Positions 18,471 through 27,963 are shown, numbered from the stretch's first letter. The stretch: 64,000 nucleotides of DNA from Yersinia vastinensis (GCF_902726565.1 NZ_CACVAF010000006.1:1-64000), one strand, 5' to 3'. The notes: a model not told the origin generated them from the sequence alone. Made by a program: numbers and translations.

Positions 18471-19262
18471 ATGAACATGAAAAAGCGGATGTTGGCCTGG
18501 TTGGGTGCTGCACTGATACTCGTTCAGGCACCTTTAGTGTTAGCCGATCAATTAGAGCAAATTCAACAACGTGGCGTATTACGAGTGGCTGTTCCACAGG
18601 ATTTTCCGCCTTTTGGCTCTGTGGGCACCGATCTTCAGCCTCAGGGGTATGACATCGATATGGCCCACTATCTGGCTGATAAGATGAAACTAAAGTTGCA
18701 ATTAGTGCCTGTGACCAGTGCTAATCGGGTGCCCTATCTGCAAACCGATAAAGTGGATTTAGTCATTTCTAGTTTGGGTAAAAACCCGGAACGAGAAAAA
18801 GCCATCGCCTTTAGTCGAGCTTATGCGCCGTTTTTCCTCGGAGTATTTGGCGCGAAGGAGGATGCACTGAAGCAACCCGATCAGTTAGCAGGGAAAACGG
18901 TCGGAGTGACCCGTGGGGCTGTGGAGGATATGGTGCTGAGTGAGTTAGCTCCCAAAGAGGCTCAAATAAAACGTTATGAGGATAACAACACTACATTGTC
19001 AGCTTATTTATCAGGTCAGGTGGATTTTCTGGCTACCGGTAATCTAGTGGTTAGTGCATTAGCTCGACAGAATCCAACCCAAGCGCCAGTGGCGAAATTT
19101 ATGCTGAAAGATTCACCCTGCTATATCGGTTTGCGCCAAGGAGAACCTGCTTTGAAAGCAAAGGTAGATGCACTGATTGTTGAAGCGCTGCAGGACAACA
19201 CTCTCAATAATTTGTCTGAAAAATGGTTAAAGGCTCCGTTACCTGCTGACCTTGGTGCATAA
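18471..19262 (+). CDS. ABC transporter periplasmic substrate-binding protein
   Basis: A 263-residue family-3 solute-binding protein. The signal peptide ends at about LVLA-DQ (residue 25). The binding core starts IQQRGVLRVAVPQDFPPFGSVG and includes YDIDMAHYLADKMKLKL. These are features of polar amino-acid and related-compound receptors. GGAG precedes the start at 8 nt. It heads the run receptor-permease-permease-ATPase-HpxJ-HpxK. The context suggests an amino-acid-like ureide such as allantoate as ligand; this is inference only. Confidence 0.88.
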   Translation: MNMKKRMLAWLGAALILVQAPLVLADQLEQIQQRGVLRVAVPQDFPPFGSVGTDLQPQGYDIDMAHYLADKMKLKLQLVPVTSANRVPYLQTDKVDLVISSLGKNPEREKAIAFSRAYAPFFLGVFGAKEDALKQPDQLAGKTVGVTRGAVEDMVLSELAPKEAQIKRYEDNNTTLSAYLSGQVDFLATGNLVVSALARQNPTQAPVAKFMLKDSPCYIGLRQGEPALKAKVDALIVEALQDNTLNNLSEKWLKAPLPADLGA

Positions 19263-19274
19263 CAGGAGCGGCCG

Positions 19275-19958
19275 ATGACCTATCAGCTAAATTTCTCTGC
19301 TTTGTGGCCCTATTGGCCGGATCTATTGTCTGGTCTGCTGATCACCATTGAGTTGACGGTCATGGCGACCATTGGCGGCATGGCACTGGGGATCGTCGGT
19401 GCGGCGATCCGCTGTAGTGACAATAAGGCTAGCGGTAGCGTCATATTGCGCCATATATGGGGGGGATATGTGGAAATTGTGCGCAATACCCCTTTTGTTG
19501 TGCAGTTATTCTTTATCGTTTTTGGCTTACCGGCGCTGGGCTTGAAGTTAAGTGCGGGGCAAGCTGCCTTGCTGGCGATGATAATCAATTTGGGTGCTTA
19601 CAGTACCGAGATTATCCGCGCCGGAATTCAGGCCAGTGCCAAAGGCCAATGGGAAGCCGGGCGAGTATTGGGGTTGAGTCGCAGCCAGACATTTTTCCGG
19701 GTGATCCTGCCGCCTTCATTACAGCGGATTTATCCTGCCCTCGTCAGCCAGTGCATTATTGTGATGCTTGGCTCTGCGGTGGTGTCGCAAGTGGCATTTG
19801 AAGAACTGACATTTACGGCCAACTTAATTCAGTCACGTACATTTCTCAGTTTTGAGGTCTATTTGGTGACCACATTGCTGTATTTGTTGTTGTCCATTGC
19901 GATGCGTCAGTTGTTGTTGATGGCAGGACGTCGATTCTTTGGGAGCCGTACCTCATGA
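19275..19958 (+). CDS. ABC transporter permease 1 (polar amino-acid type)
   Basis: A 227-residue HisMQ-type inner-membrane permease with about five helices. The ATPase-contact (EAA) loop reads EAGRVLGLSRSQTFFRVILPPSLQRIYPAL near residues 127-156. The N-terminal TIELTVMATIGGMALGIVGAA segment is typical of the family. It begins 12 bp after the receptor gene and overlaps permease 2 by 4 nt. The two permeases are expected to form a heterodimer. Confidence 0.88.
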   Translation: MTYQLNFSALWPYWPDLLSGLLITIELTVMATIGGMALGIVGAAIRCSDNKASGSVILRHIWGGYVEIVRNTPFVVQLFFIVFGLPALGLKLSAGQAALLAMIINLGAYSTEIIRAGIQASAKGQWEAGRVLGLSRSQTFFRVILPPSLQRIYPALVSQCIIVMLGSAVVSQVAFEELTFTANLIQSRTFLSFEVYLVTTLLYLLLSIAMRQLLLMAGRRFFGSRTS

Positions 19959-20608
19959 TGTTTACTGACTGGGATATTATCCGCAATTTGTTACTGGCGG
20001 CCCGCTGGACGCTCTTACTGTCACTGACTGCCTTTATGGGGGGCACTCTGGTGACATTGCCGCTGATGTTGATGCGCATGAGCCGTTGGCGGTGGCTGGC
20101 ATGTTTTGTACGTGGCTATACCGAGCTATTTCAAGGCACTCCCTTGCTGATGCAGCTATTTTTGGCGTTTTTCGGTTTAGCGCTGTTTGGTATTGATGTT
20201 AGCCCGTGGACGGCGGCGGCAATGGCATTGACCCTGTTTACCAGTGCGTTTCTAGTGGATATCTGGTGCGGCAGTATTGATGCTTTACCAAAAGGTCAAT
20301 GGGAGGCTTCGCGCTGTTTGGGCCTGAGTTTCAGCCAAACCTTGCTCCGAGTTATCGCCCCGCAAGCGATGCGCATTGCCATTGCACCCACCGTAGGATT
20401 TTCGGTGCAGGTGATTAAAGGCACTGCACTGGCTTCGATCATTGGTTTTATTGAGCTGACTAAAGCAGGAACCATGCTAAATAATGTCACTTATCAGCCA
20501 TTTAAAGTCTTTTGGTTGGTGGCGCTGGGCTACTTTCTGATGTGTTACCCCTTGTCGCGCTACAGCCATTATTTGGAGAGAAAATTCCATGCCGCTGATC
20601 ACCATTAA
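19955..20608 (+). CDS. ABC transporter permease 2 (polar amino-acid type)
   Basis: A 217-residue HisMQ-type permease with the EAA loop EASRCLGLSFSQTLLRVIAPQAMRIAIAP near residue 120. The loop preceding it (YTELFQGTPLLMQLFLAFFGL) has the usual GTPLL block. It overlaps permease 1 by 4 nt and the ATPase gene by 20 nt, so the three are tightly coupled. Confidence 0.88.
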   Translation: MMFTDWDIIRNLLLAARWTLLLSLTAFMGGTLVTLPLMLMRMSRWRWLACFVRGYTELFQGTPLLMQLFLAFFGLALFGIDVSPWTAAAMALTLFTSAFLVDIWCGSIDALPKGQWEASRCLGLSFSQTLLRVIAPQAMRIAIAPTVGFSVQVIKGTALASIIGFIELTKAGTMLNNVTYQPFKVFWLVALGYFLMCYPLSRYSHYLERKFHAADHH

Positions 20609-21323
20609 TCAAGTTCAAAAATACTATGGTCAGAACCATGTACTGAAAGGTGTGGATCTGGATATTGAAATGGGTGAAGTTATCTCAATCATTGGCCGCA
20701 GTGGTTCTGGAAAAAGCACGCTACTGCGTTGTATCAATGGGTTGGAAGCCTATCAGGACGGCAGTATTAAACTGGGCGGCATGACGGTGACTCATCGCGA
20801 TTCACAGGCGCGGGAAATTAGCCGTTCAGTCGGGATGGTGTTCCAGAGTTTTAATTTATTCCCACATATGACGGCGCTGGAAAACGTCATGCTGGCACCG
20901 CGCCGGGTATTGAAAAAGAGTGCTGCCGAGTGCCGTGCTCTGGCAACCGAAATGCTAACCAAAGTCGGGTTAGCAGATCGAATCGATTACTATCCTGCCA
21001 ATCTTTCTGGCGGTCAGCAGCAGCGAGTTGCCATTGCACGTGCGCTGGCAATGCAACCTAAAGTCCTACTCTGCGATGAAATAACTTCCGCGTTGGATCC
21101 TGAACTGGTGGGCGAAGTATTGAAAGTCCTTGAACAACTTGCGGCGGAAGGGATGACCCTGATCCTAGTCACTCATGAGATGAATTTTGCTCGAGAAGTG
21201 GGTGACAGAGTGGTGTTCATGCATCAAGGACAAGTGTGGGAGCAGGGTGAAAGCCGCGCCCTATTTTCTGCTCCTCAAACAACTGAGTTAAAACAATTTA
21301 TATCCACCGTTCGCGGTTTATAA
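20589..21323 (+). CDS. ABC transporter ATP-binding protein (polar amino-acid type)
   Basis: A 244-residue GlnQ/HisP-like ATPase. Walker A is GRSGSGKST (about 36-44), the signature LSGGQQQRVAIARAL, Walker B VLLCDEITSALDPE and the switch His lies in VTHEM. Walker B has Ile where most relatives have Pro (DEPTSALD); the catalytic Glu is retained. It powers the importer formed by the three genes upstream. Confidence 0.92.
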   Translation: MPLITINQVQKYYGQNHVLKGVDLDIEMGEVISIIGRSGSGKSTLLRCINGLEAYQDGSIKLGGMTVTHRDSQAREISRSVGMVFQSFNLFPHMTALENVMLAPRRVLKKSAAECRALATEMLTKVGLADRIDYYPANLSGGQQQRVAIARALAMQPKVLLCDEITSALDPELVGEVLKVLEQLAAEGMTLILVTHEMNFAREVGDRVVFMHQGQVWEQGESRALFSAPQTTELKQFISTVRGL

Positions 21324-21358
21324 CAACGTCTTACCGATTTAGAAAATGGAGATTTTTT

Positions 21359-22657
21359 ATGTCAGCGCTCAGTCATAATCCGCTGTTTAGCCAGATAAAC
21401 CCGCCAGCACGATTACTGATGGGGCCAGGGCCAGTCAATGCTGATCCGCGAGTACTACGCGCGATGGCCAGTCAGCTGATCGGGCAATATGATCCGGCGA
21501 TGACCGACTATATGAATCAGGTGATGGCGCTGTATCGCGGTGTTTTTCGCACTGAAAATCAGTGGACAATGCTGATTGATGGCACTTCGCGCGCGGGTAT
21601 CGAGGCAATTTTGCTGTCGGCTATCCGCCCCGGTGACAAAGTGCTGGTGCCGGTTTTTGGCCGCTTCGGCCATTTGCTATGTGAAATCGCCCGCCGTTGC
21701 CGCGCCGAGGTGCATACCATTGAGGTGCCGTGGGGTGAAGTCTTCAGCCCAGAGATGATTGAAGATGCCATCAAGAAAGTACATCCGCGCCTGTTGCTGA
21801 CTGTGCATGGCGATACCTCGACCACTTTGTTGCAACCGCTGGTGGAGTTAGGTGAGATTTGTCGTCGCCATCAAGTGCTGTTTTATACCGATGCCACTGC
21901 TTCATTGGGGGGAAACGCGTTGGAAACGGATGCTTGGGGGTTGGATGCGGTTTCGGCTGGGTTGCAAAAGTGCCTCGGAGGGCCATCAGGCAGCTCTCCG
22001 GTGACCCTCAGTCCACAATTCGCCGAGCAAATTCGTCGTCGTAAATGTATTGAGCAAGGGATCCGAACCGAAGCTCACGCTGACGGTGACGAAGAGATGA
22101 TTTACTCCAATTACTTTGATTTGGGCATGATCATGGATTACTGGGGGCCAGAACGGCTCAATCATCATACTGAAGCCACCAGTATGCTTTTTGCAGCACG
22201 AGAATGTGCGCGGGTGATATTGGAAGAGGGGCTGGATAACGGCATCGCTCGCCATGCCTTGCAAGGGGCTGCACTGCTGGCAGGCATTCAGGGAATGGGG
22301 TTGGCGGTGTTTGGTGATATGAAGCACCGGATGAATAATGTACTGGGCGTGATGATCCCCGCAGGTATTGCTAGTGAGCAAGTACGTCAACTGATGCTAA
22401 ATGACTTTGGGATCGAGATAGGTACGTCATTTGGGCCATTGAATGGCAAAATTTGGCGCATTGGCACCATGGGATATAACGCCAGAAAAGACTGCGTGAT
22501 GCAAACGCTGGCGGCATTGGAGGCGGTGCTGAACCGGCTAGGGTTTGCCACCGTTCAAGGCGCGGGGCTACAAGCTGCATGGAATATTTATCAAGCAGAC
22601 AGTGATAAACCGTTCTTTGATAAACAATCAATGAATAAACCTGATGGTGCCAGATAA
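21359..22657 (+). CDS. PucG/HpxJ-like ureidoglycine aminotransferase
   Basis: A 432-residue class-V PLP aminotransferase. MGPGPVNADPRVLRAM at the start, DGTSRAGIEAIL and the PLP-lysine segment SAGLQKCLGGPSGSSPV match the alanine-glyoxylate/ureidoglycine-glyoxylate group. In Klebsiella and Bacillus, HpxJ and PucG move the amino group of ureidoglycine to an oxo-acid. The stop overlaps the next gene start (ATAATGG), and that gene encodes an allantoate-type amidohydrolase, which makes ureidoglycine. This pairing is the main support for HpxJ over plain serine-pyruvate aminotransferase. Confidence 0.82.
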   Translation: MSALSHNPLFSQINPPARLLMGPGPVNADPRVLRAMASQLIGQYDPAMTDYMNQVMALYRGVFRTENQWTMLIDGTSRAGIEAILLSAIRPGDKVLVPVFGRFGHLLCEIARRCRAEVHTIEVPWGEVFSPEMIEDAIKKVHPRLLLTVHGDTSTTLLQPLVELGEICRRHQVLFYTDATASLGGNALETDAWGLDAVSAGLQKCLGGPSGSSPVTLSPQFAEQIRRRKCIEQGIRTEAHADGDEEMIYSNYFDLGMIMDYWGPERLNHHTEATSMLFAARECARVILEEGLDNGIARHALQGAALLAGIQGMGLAVFGDMKHRMNNVLGVMIPAGIASEQVRQLMLNDFGIEIGTSFGPLNGKIWRIGTMGYNARKDCVMQTLAALEAVLNRLGFATVQGAGLQAAWNIYQADSDKPFFDKQSMNKPDGAR

Positions 22658-23907
22658 TGGCCGCCACCCTGCCTGATGCCGAGGCAGAGCAGGCCGCATT
22701 ACGGGTTTTGGCCCGTTGTGATGCGCTGGCGGCAATCAGTGAATCACCCGAGATGTTGACGCGAGTGTATATGTCACCTGAACATTTACTCGCGAATCAG
22801 CAAGTTGGGAAATGGATGCAAGCCGTCGGAATGCGCGTTTGGCAGGACTCTGTTGGTAACATTTGTGGCCGTTATGAGGGACTGCAACTCAATGCTCCAG
22901 CCATATTACTTGGTTCCCATCTTGATACAGTGCGCAATGCAGGCCGCTATGACGGCATGCTCGGGGTATTAAGCGCCTTGGAAGTCGTGGGGTATTTGCA
23001 TCAGCAGCGGCGGCGACTACCGGTTGCCATCGAAGTCATTGGTTTTGCTGATGAAGAGGGAACGCGCTTTGGTATTACTTTGCTGGGCAGCAAAGGAATT
23101 ACCGGGCACTGGCCAACTGACTGGCTAAATAAAACGGATGCTGAAGGTGTTAGTGTGGCGCAGGCGCTGGATAAAGCCGGTTTCCCCCCCGCAGCGGTTG
23201 GGGAATCGCAGCGGGCAATCAGTGAGTTCTGTGCTTATCTTGAGCTACATATAGAGCAAGGTCCGTGTTTGGAAAACGCTGATTTAGCCTTGGGCGTCGT
23301 GACGGCAATTAATGGGGCTTGCCGCCTACATTGCCAGTTTATCGGGCTAGCGGGTCATGCTGGAACCGTCCCAATGGGGCAGCGCCAGGATGCATTATCC
23401 GGTGCGGCTGAATGGATATATGCGGTTGAACAGTTCACTGAAAGTTATGGTGAGTATCTCGTGGCGACGGTAGGGACGCTGGCATGTTTACCCGGCGCAG
23501 TAAATGTTATTCCAGGTGAAGTGACGTTAACTCTGGATATTCGCGGCCCGCACGACAGCGACATAAACCATTTGTTAGCCCGCTTATTGGCTGAAGCTGA
23601 AGTGATAGCGGTTCGCCGTGGCCTGACATTCTCGGCTGAAGAGTTTTACCGCATCAATGCAACTTGCTGCGATGATAATTTACAGCAACGTATCAGCGAG
23701 AGCGTTAGCCGAGTACAGGGGCGTTCATTAGCCCTGCCCAGTGGCGCGGGTCATGATGCGATTGCGGTTGGCGAATGTTGGCCGGTGGGAATGTTGTTTG
23801 TACGCTGCAAAGGGGGGATAAGCCATCACCCAGATGAATCCGTTACCAGTAATGATGTTGCTCTGGGCATTCAAGCCTACCTAGAGACGGTATTGTCATG
23901 GGCTTGA
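22657..23907 (+). CDS. AllC/HpxK-like allantoate amidohydrolase
   Basis: A 416-residue M20-type binuclear metalloamidase. Visible ligand motifs are GSHLDTVRNAGRYDGMLGVL (His and bridging Asp), FADEEGTRFGITLLGSKG (Glu pair), LELHIEQGPCLE (His) and GAGHDA near the end. The dimerisation domain carries GLAGHAGTVPMGQRQDAL. The family covers allantoate amidohydrolases, ureidoglycolate-type enzymes and N-carbamoyl-L-amino-acid hydrolases. The neighbour HpxJ-like gene favours allantoate. The start is immediately at the hpxJ-like stop. Confidence 0.82.
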   Translation: MAATLPDAEAEQAALRVLARCDALAAISESPEMLTRVYMSPEHLLANQQVGKWMQAVGMRVWQDSVGNICGRYEGLQLNAPAILLGSHLDTVRNAGRYDGMLGVLSALEVVGYLHQQRRRLPVAIEVIGFADEEGTRFGITLLGSKGITGHWPTDWLNKTDAEGVSVAQALDKAGFPPAAVGESQRAISEFCAYLELHIEQGPCLENADLALGVVTAINGACRLHCQFIGLAGHAGTVPMGQRQDALSGAAEWIYAVEQFTESYGEYLVATVGTLACLPGAVNVIPGEVTLTLDIRGPHDSDINHLLARLLAEAEVIAVRRGLTFSAEEFYRINATCCDDNLQQRISESVSRVQGRSLALPSGAGHDAIAVGECWPVGMLFVRCKGGISHHPDESVTSNDVALGIQAYLETVLSWA

Positions 23908-23920
23908 GCCGCGGGGTTAA

Positions 23921-23936
23921 CGTGCCGCGAGGCACG
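23921..23936. terminator. short hairpin between convergent genes
   Basis: CGTGCC-GCGA-GGCACG gives a 6-bp GC stem in the 47-bp gap between the amidohydrolase and yafV. No strong T-run is present, so this is a weak candidate. Confidence 0.35.
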
Positions 23937-23954
23937 CTTCCCATTGCTGGATAT

Positions 23955-24725
23955 TTATACCAGTAAAAATTTGTCGGCATCATGATAAGCCGGAAACGCT
24001 TCGCGGTAATTTTGCAGTGTTTCTAGCGATAGCTCCGCATTTAATTGTGTGGCTTGCCCTGGTTCTGCCTGTGCCAGAACCTCGCCTTGCGCATCTAGAA
24101 TGAGGCTATCGCCTTGATAATAATGACCATTATCATCATCACCGACTCGATTACAGCCCGCTACGTAAGCCTGATTTTCTATCGCACGGGCTGCCAGCAA
24201 GGTTTGCCAGTGTTTGGCACGAGCTGCAGGCCAATTAGCGACATACAACGCTAAATCATAATCTTGCAGGTTACGTGACCACACCGGGAAACGCAGGTCA
24301 TAACAGACTTGCGGTAAAATACGCCAGCCGCGCCATGCCACAATTTTGCGCTCTTTACCTGCCTGATAATGATGATGTTCACCCGCCATACGGAATAAGT
24401 GGCGCTTGTCATAGCGATGGATTTTTCCACTAGGTTCAGCCAGCAGAAAACGGTTAACTGCGCCCTGTGGTGTGCTCAACGCCACACTTCCCCCCACCAG
24501 AGCATCAGTACGTGCCGACCATTGGCACAGCCAGTCGATGATCTCGGCTTCTGAAAGTGCATTTTCAGCTGCATTCATGGCAAAACCGGTGGTAAACATT
24601 TCTGGCAGCACAATCACATCTCGTGGCGTCAAAGACGCTAATAGCATGTCAAAGTGACGCAGATTAGCTTGCGCATCCAACCACACCAGCGGTTGTTGCA
24701 GTAGAGTCAGTTTTAAAGTTGACAC
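23955..24725 (-). CDS. yafV: omega-amidase YafV
   Basis: A nitrilase-superfamily enzyme of 256 residues. The Glu-Lys-Cys triad lies in VLPEMFTTGFAM (Glu), RYDKRHLFRMAGEH (Lys) and VCYDLRFPVWSRN (Cys). The E. coli protein hydrolyses alpha-ketoglutaramate and related omega-amides. The GTG at 24725 (VSTLKLTLLQQPLVW) matches the E. coli start; a longer frame starts at 24773 without homology. It overlaps the aminotransferase stop by 13 nt. Together they couple glutamine-dependent transamination to removal of alpha-ketoglutaramate. Confidence 0.93.
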   Translation of the reverse strand: MSTLKLTLLQQPLVWLDAQANLRHFDMLLASLTPRDVIVLPEMFTTGFAMNAAENALSEAEIIDWLCQWSARTDALVGGSVALSTPQGAVNRFLLAEPSGKIHRYDKRHLFRMAGEHHHYQAGKERKIVAWRGWRILPQVCYDLRFPVWSRNLQDYDLALYVANWPAARAKHWQTLLAARAIENQAYVAGCNRVGDDDNGHYYQGDSLILDAQGEVLAQAEPGQATQLNAELSLETLQNYREAFPAYHDADKFLLV

Positions 24726-25873
24726 AATCGCTCCGCAGCGGCGTCCAGCGTGGCATCTTGTTTGGCGAAGCAAAGCCGGATCAGTTTATGGGGGAAGGGG
24801 CCTTCACAGAATACCGATAAAGGAATAGCCGCCACGCCCACTTGTTCGGTCAGCCATTGGCAGAACTCAACATCATCAAGATCTGAAACCGCGCTGTAAT
24901 CGACCAAGAGGAAATAAGTGCCCTCGCTGGGTAGGATTTTCAGGCGACTGGCAGATAACGCATCGACAAAGCGGTCGCGGCGAGCGCGGTAAAACGCCGG
25001 CAATTGCTGCCAATGTTCTGGTTCGGCATTCAGCATATCGGCCAGTGCCAACTGAACGGGGGTGCAGACTGAGAAGGTCAGATATTGGTGAATTTTACGC
25101 ACTTCAGCACTGATGGCGGCAGGGGCAATGCAATAACCCGCTTTCCAGCCAGTCATGTGAAAAGTTTTGCCAAAAGAAGATACCGCTATCGCCCGCTCCC
25201 GTAATTGCGGATGAGCCAATATGCTGGCATGGCCTGCGTCACTGAAGCAGATATGTTCGTACACTTCATCACTCAATACATAAATATTGCGTTCAGCAAT
25301 CACTTGCCATAGCTGTTCAAAATCGGCTGCGCGCCAAACCGTTGCAGAAGGGTTATGGGGTGTATTCACAATCACCAATCGAGTGCGCTCAGAAATCAAA
25401 TCGGCAAATTCGGCCCAGTCAGTGGTGAATGCTGGGGGCTTGAGAGCGATACGCTTGAGAATACCGCCTGCCAGTTTCACCACTGGGGCATAACTGTCGT
25501 AGCTGGGGTCAAAGCAAATAACTTCATCGCCGGGACGAACCAAGGCTGTAATCGCGGCAAATAAGGCTTCACTGGCACCGGTAGTCACGGTAACTTCGCT
25601 ATCGGCATCAGGCTGCCAGCCATAACTTTTTGCGGTTTTCTCCGCAATGGCATGGCGCAGCGGTGCAACACCCGTCATGGGCGCATATTGGTTAGCGCCT
25701 TGGCTGACATGATAGGCCAATCGCTGCTTTAGATAGTCAGGTCCATCGAAATCCGGGAATCCCTGCGACAGGTTAATGGCTTGATGTTTTTGCGCCAATG
25801 CACTCATTTGGGTGAAGATGGTGGTGCCTTGTGCAGGCAATTTACTGTCTGGAATAAAAGATAAAGTGCTCAT
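24713..25873 (-). CDS. ybdL: methionine aminotransferase YbdL (MtnE role)
   Basis: A 386-residue class-I PLP aminotransferase closely matching E. coli YbdL, which prefers methionine, histidine and phenylalanine. The PLP-Lys segment is AVSSFGKTFHMTGWKAGYC and the substrate-pocket segment NTPHNPSATVW. Beside mtnBCD it most likely does the last salvage step, 4-methylthio-2-oxobutyrate to methionine. The gene is divergent from mtnB, and the shared gap carries three MetJ-like boxes. Confidence 0.92.
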   Translation of the reverse strand: MSTLSFIPDSKLPAQGTTIFTQMSALAQKHQAINLSQGFPDFDGPDYLKQRLAYHVSQGANQYAPMTGVAPLRHAIAEKTAKSYGWQPDADSEVTVTTGASEALFAAITALVRPGDEVICFDPSYDSYAPVVKLAGGILKRIALKPPAFTTDWAEFADLISERTRLVIVNTPHNPSATVWRAADFEQLWQVIAERNIYVLSDEVYEHICFSDAGHASILAHPQLRERAIAVSSFGKTFHMTGWKAGYCIAPAAISAEVRKIHQYLTFSVCTPVQLALADMLNAEPEHWQQLPAFYRARRDRFVDALSASRLKILPSEGTYFLLVDYSAVSDLDDVEFCQWLTEQVGVAAIPLSVFCEGPFPHKLIRLCFAKQDATLDAAAERLCQL

Positions 25874-25940
25874 GGCAGGTGAATACTCCTGGTGCCGTAT
25901 GTTGCCGTCAATATAACACGATGTTAAGATTTGGCAATCG

Positions 25941-25964
25941 AGACGCTTAGATGTTTAAACGGCT
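25941..25964. promoter_or_regulatory. MetJ operator: three tandem met boxes
   Basis: Three adjacent 8-mers, AGACGCTT, AGATGTTT and AAACGGCT, each match the met-box consensus AGACGTCT at 6 of 8 positions. MetJ binds tandem 8-bp boxes cooperatively with SAM as corepressor. The array sits in the divergent gap between ybdL and mtnB. Confidence 0.7.
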
Positions 25965-26072
25965 AAATGACGTAATGTGCTAAGCATAGATAAAATTGTG
26001 CTAACAGCGATTATCCAGCTAATTGCAGTAGCTGCGGGCTAGGGCACACCAACACCACAACAGGGATATGCA

Positions 26073-26690
26073 ATGACCGAAAATGTACAACTTGGCGCGT
26101 TACTCGCCGCCTGCCACTGGATCGGTGAGAAGGGCTGGTGCCCTGCGACCGGTGGCAATATGTCCCTGCGTCTGGACTCAGCACACTGTCTGGTGACGGA
26201 ATCTGGCAAAGATAAAGGCAGTTTGACCGCAGATGACTTTTTACTGGTGGAAACCGCCAGTAATCATGTGCCGAGTGGCCGTACACCTTCAGCCGAAACC
26301 GGCCTGCATACCTTACTTTATCGTCTGTATCCTGAAATCAATGCGGTCTTACATACTCACTCGGTGAACGCTACGGTGTTATCGCGAGTAGAACGTAGCA
26401 ATGAGTTGGTATTGCAGGGCTACGAAATGCAAAAATCGCTTTCCGGGCAGCGCAGTCATCTTGATACCGTGGTCATCCCTATCTTCGATAATGATCAGGA
26501 TATTCCTGCGTTGGCGCAGCGAGTCGCCGCGTTGGCGGATAATCATCCACTGCGTTATGGCTTTTTAGTGCGTGGCCATGGCCTGTATTGTTGGGGGAAT
26601 TCGGTATCTGAAGCGCGCCGCCATTTGGAAGGGCTGGAGTTTTTGTTCCAGTGTGAATTACAACGGCGCTTGTTTGACGTAAACCCTTAA
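26073..26690 (+). CDS. mtnB: methylthioribulose-1-phosphate dehydratase MtnB
   Basis: A 205-residue class-II aldolase/adducin-fold zinc enzyme. The metal His residues are visible in [13 protein letters not shown] and in [10 protein letters not shown], and the start has [14 protein letters not shown]. It dehydrates methylthioribulose 1-phosphate in methionine salvage. It is first in mtnB-mtnC-mtnD with gaps of only 13 and 20 bp. Confidence 0.95.
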   Translation: MTENVQLGALLAACHWIGEKGWCPATGGNMSLRLDSAHCLVTESGKDKGSLTADDFLLVETASNHVPSGRTPSAETGLHTLLYRLYPEINAVLHTHSVNATVLSRVERSNELVLQGYEMQKSLSGQRSHLDTVVIPIFDNDQDIPALAQRVAALADNHPLRYGFLVRGHGLYCWGNSVSEARRHLEGLEFLFQCELQRRLFDVNP

Positions 26691-26703
26691 GGCTGGAGGC
26701 CGA

Positions 26704-27390
26704 ATGATTCAGGCAATTGTTACCGATATTGAAGGCACCACCACTGACATTCGCTTTGTGCATCAAGTGCTGTTTCCTTATGCCAGAGAGCGATTAACCC
26801 CATTTCTGTTTGAACATCAACAAGATGAAGAGATTGTTGCCGCTCTAACTGATTTGCGCCGCGAGATTGAGCAACCCGATGCAGATACTGAAACGTTGAT
26901 TGATACTTTGCACCGTTTTATGGATGAAGACCGCAAATCTACGGCACTGAAGGCCATTCAAGGCATTATCTGGCGTAGTGGCTACCTGCACGGTGATTTT
27001 CGCGGCCATCTCTACCCGGAAGTTGCTCAACAATTGGCTGATTGGCAACAGCAGGGGCTAGGACTGTATGTCTACTCCTCCGGCTCTGTTGATGCCCAGA
27101 AATTGCTGTTTGGTTACAGCGATGCAGGAGATTTACGCCCCTTATTCAGCGGCTATTTTGATACCCACGTAGGGGCCAAACGTGAAGTGAGCGCTTACCA
27201 GAATATTGCTAGTCAATTGGCGATTGCACCGCCAGCGTTACTGTTTTTATCTGATATCCGTCAGGAATTGGATGCTGCACAACTTGCCGGCTGGCATACC
27301 TGCCAGTTGATTCGCGACCTTCCTGATAGCGAGAGCCGTCATCCACAAGTCAACCGCTTTGATCAGATAGATTTAGCGCGTTTTAAATAA
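26704..27390 (+). CDS. mtnC: enolase-phosphatase E1 (MtnC)
   Basis: A 228-residue HAD-superfamily bifunctional enzyme that enolises and dephosphorylates 2,3-diketo-5-methylthiopentyl-1-phosphate. HAD motif I is [12 protein letters not shown] (nucleophile Asp near residue 8), motif [20 protein letters not shown], and motif [21 protein letters not shown] precedes the ATG. Confidence 0.95.
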   Translation: MIQAIVTDIEGTTTDIRFVHQVLFPYARERLTPFLFEHQQDEEIVAALTDLRREIEQPDADTETLIDTLHRFMDEDRKSTALKAIQGIIWRSGYLHGDFRGHLYPEVAQQLADWQQQGLGLYVYSSGSVDAQKLLFGYSDAGDLRPLFSGYFDTHVGAKREVSAYQNIASQLAIAPPALLFLSDIRQELDAAQLAGWHTCQLIRDLPDSESRHPQVNRFDQIDLARFK

Positions 27391-27410
27391 AGAGCTGGGG
27401 GTTTTACAGT

Positions 27411-27953
27411 ATGAGCGGATTAACTATTTTCAGTGAAGAACAGCCGGCGCAGCCACTGTGGCAAAGTGTTGATGCTGATGCAATCCAACAGGAGTTGACG
27501 GCCATTGGCGTGCGTTTTGAGCGTTGGCAAGCAGACCGTGAGTTGGGCGAAAATCCACAACCTGAAACGGTGATAGCCGCTTATCAGCACGAAATTGATC
27601 GATTAGTCGCAGAAAAAGGCTATCAGAGTTGGGATGTGATCAGTATGCGCCCCGATAACGCGCAGCGTGAAGTTTTACGTGAGAAATTTTTATCGGAACA
27701 TACTCACGGTGAAGATGAAGTGCGTTTCTTCGTTGAAGGCAGTGGGCTATTTTGCTTGCACCTGAATGGTAAGATTTATCAAATTCTCTGTGAAAAGAAT
27801 GATCTCATCTCCGTCCCTGCGAATACTCGTCATTGGTTTGATATGGGATCGGCACCGAATTTCACCGCTATTCGTGTATTTGATAACCCAGAAGGATGGG
27901 TGGCACATTTTACCGGTGATAAGATTGCCGATGCTTATCCTCGATTGAATTGA
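27411..27953 (+). CDS. mtnD: acireductone dioxygenase MtnD
   Basis: A 180-residue cupin. The metal site shows as [15 protein letters not shown] (His, His, Glu), with the fourth ligand His in [11 protein letters not shown]. Depending on Fe or Ni it yields the methionine precursor 4-methylthio-2-oxobutyrate or an off-pathway product. It ends the mtnBCD operon before a strong terminator. Confidence 0.95.
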   Translation: MSGLTIFSEEQPAQPLWQSVDADAIQQELTAIGVRFERWQADRELGENPQPETVIAAYQHEIDRLVAEKGYQSWDVISMRPDNAQREVLREKFLSEHTHGEDEVRFFVEGSGLFCLHLNGKIYQILCEKNDLISVPANTRHWFDMGSAPNFTAIRVFDNPEGWVAHFTGDKIADAYPRLN

Positions 27954-27963
27954 GCAAAAGTTG

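Noticed and set aside
24726-24773. Longer N-terminus for YafV
   Set aside because: The extra Cys/Arg-rich residues lie inside the aminotransferase gene and are absent in E. coli YafV; the GTG at 24725 fits.
25874-26072. SAM riboswitch before the mtn genes
   Set aside because: No SAM-box helices are seen; met boxes explain SAM-dependent control in this group.
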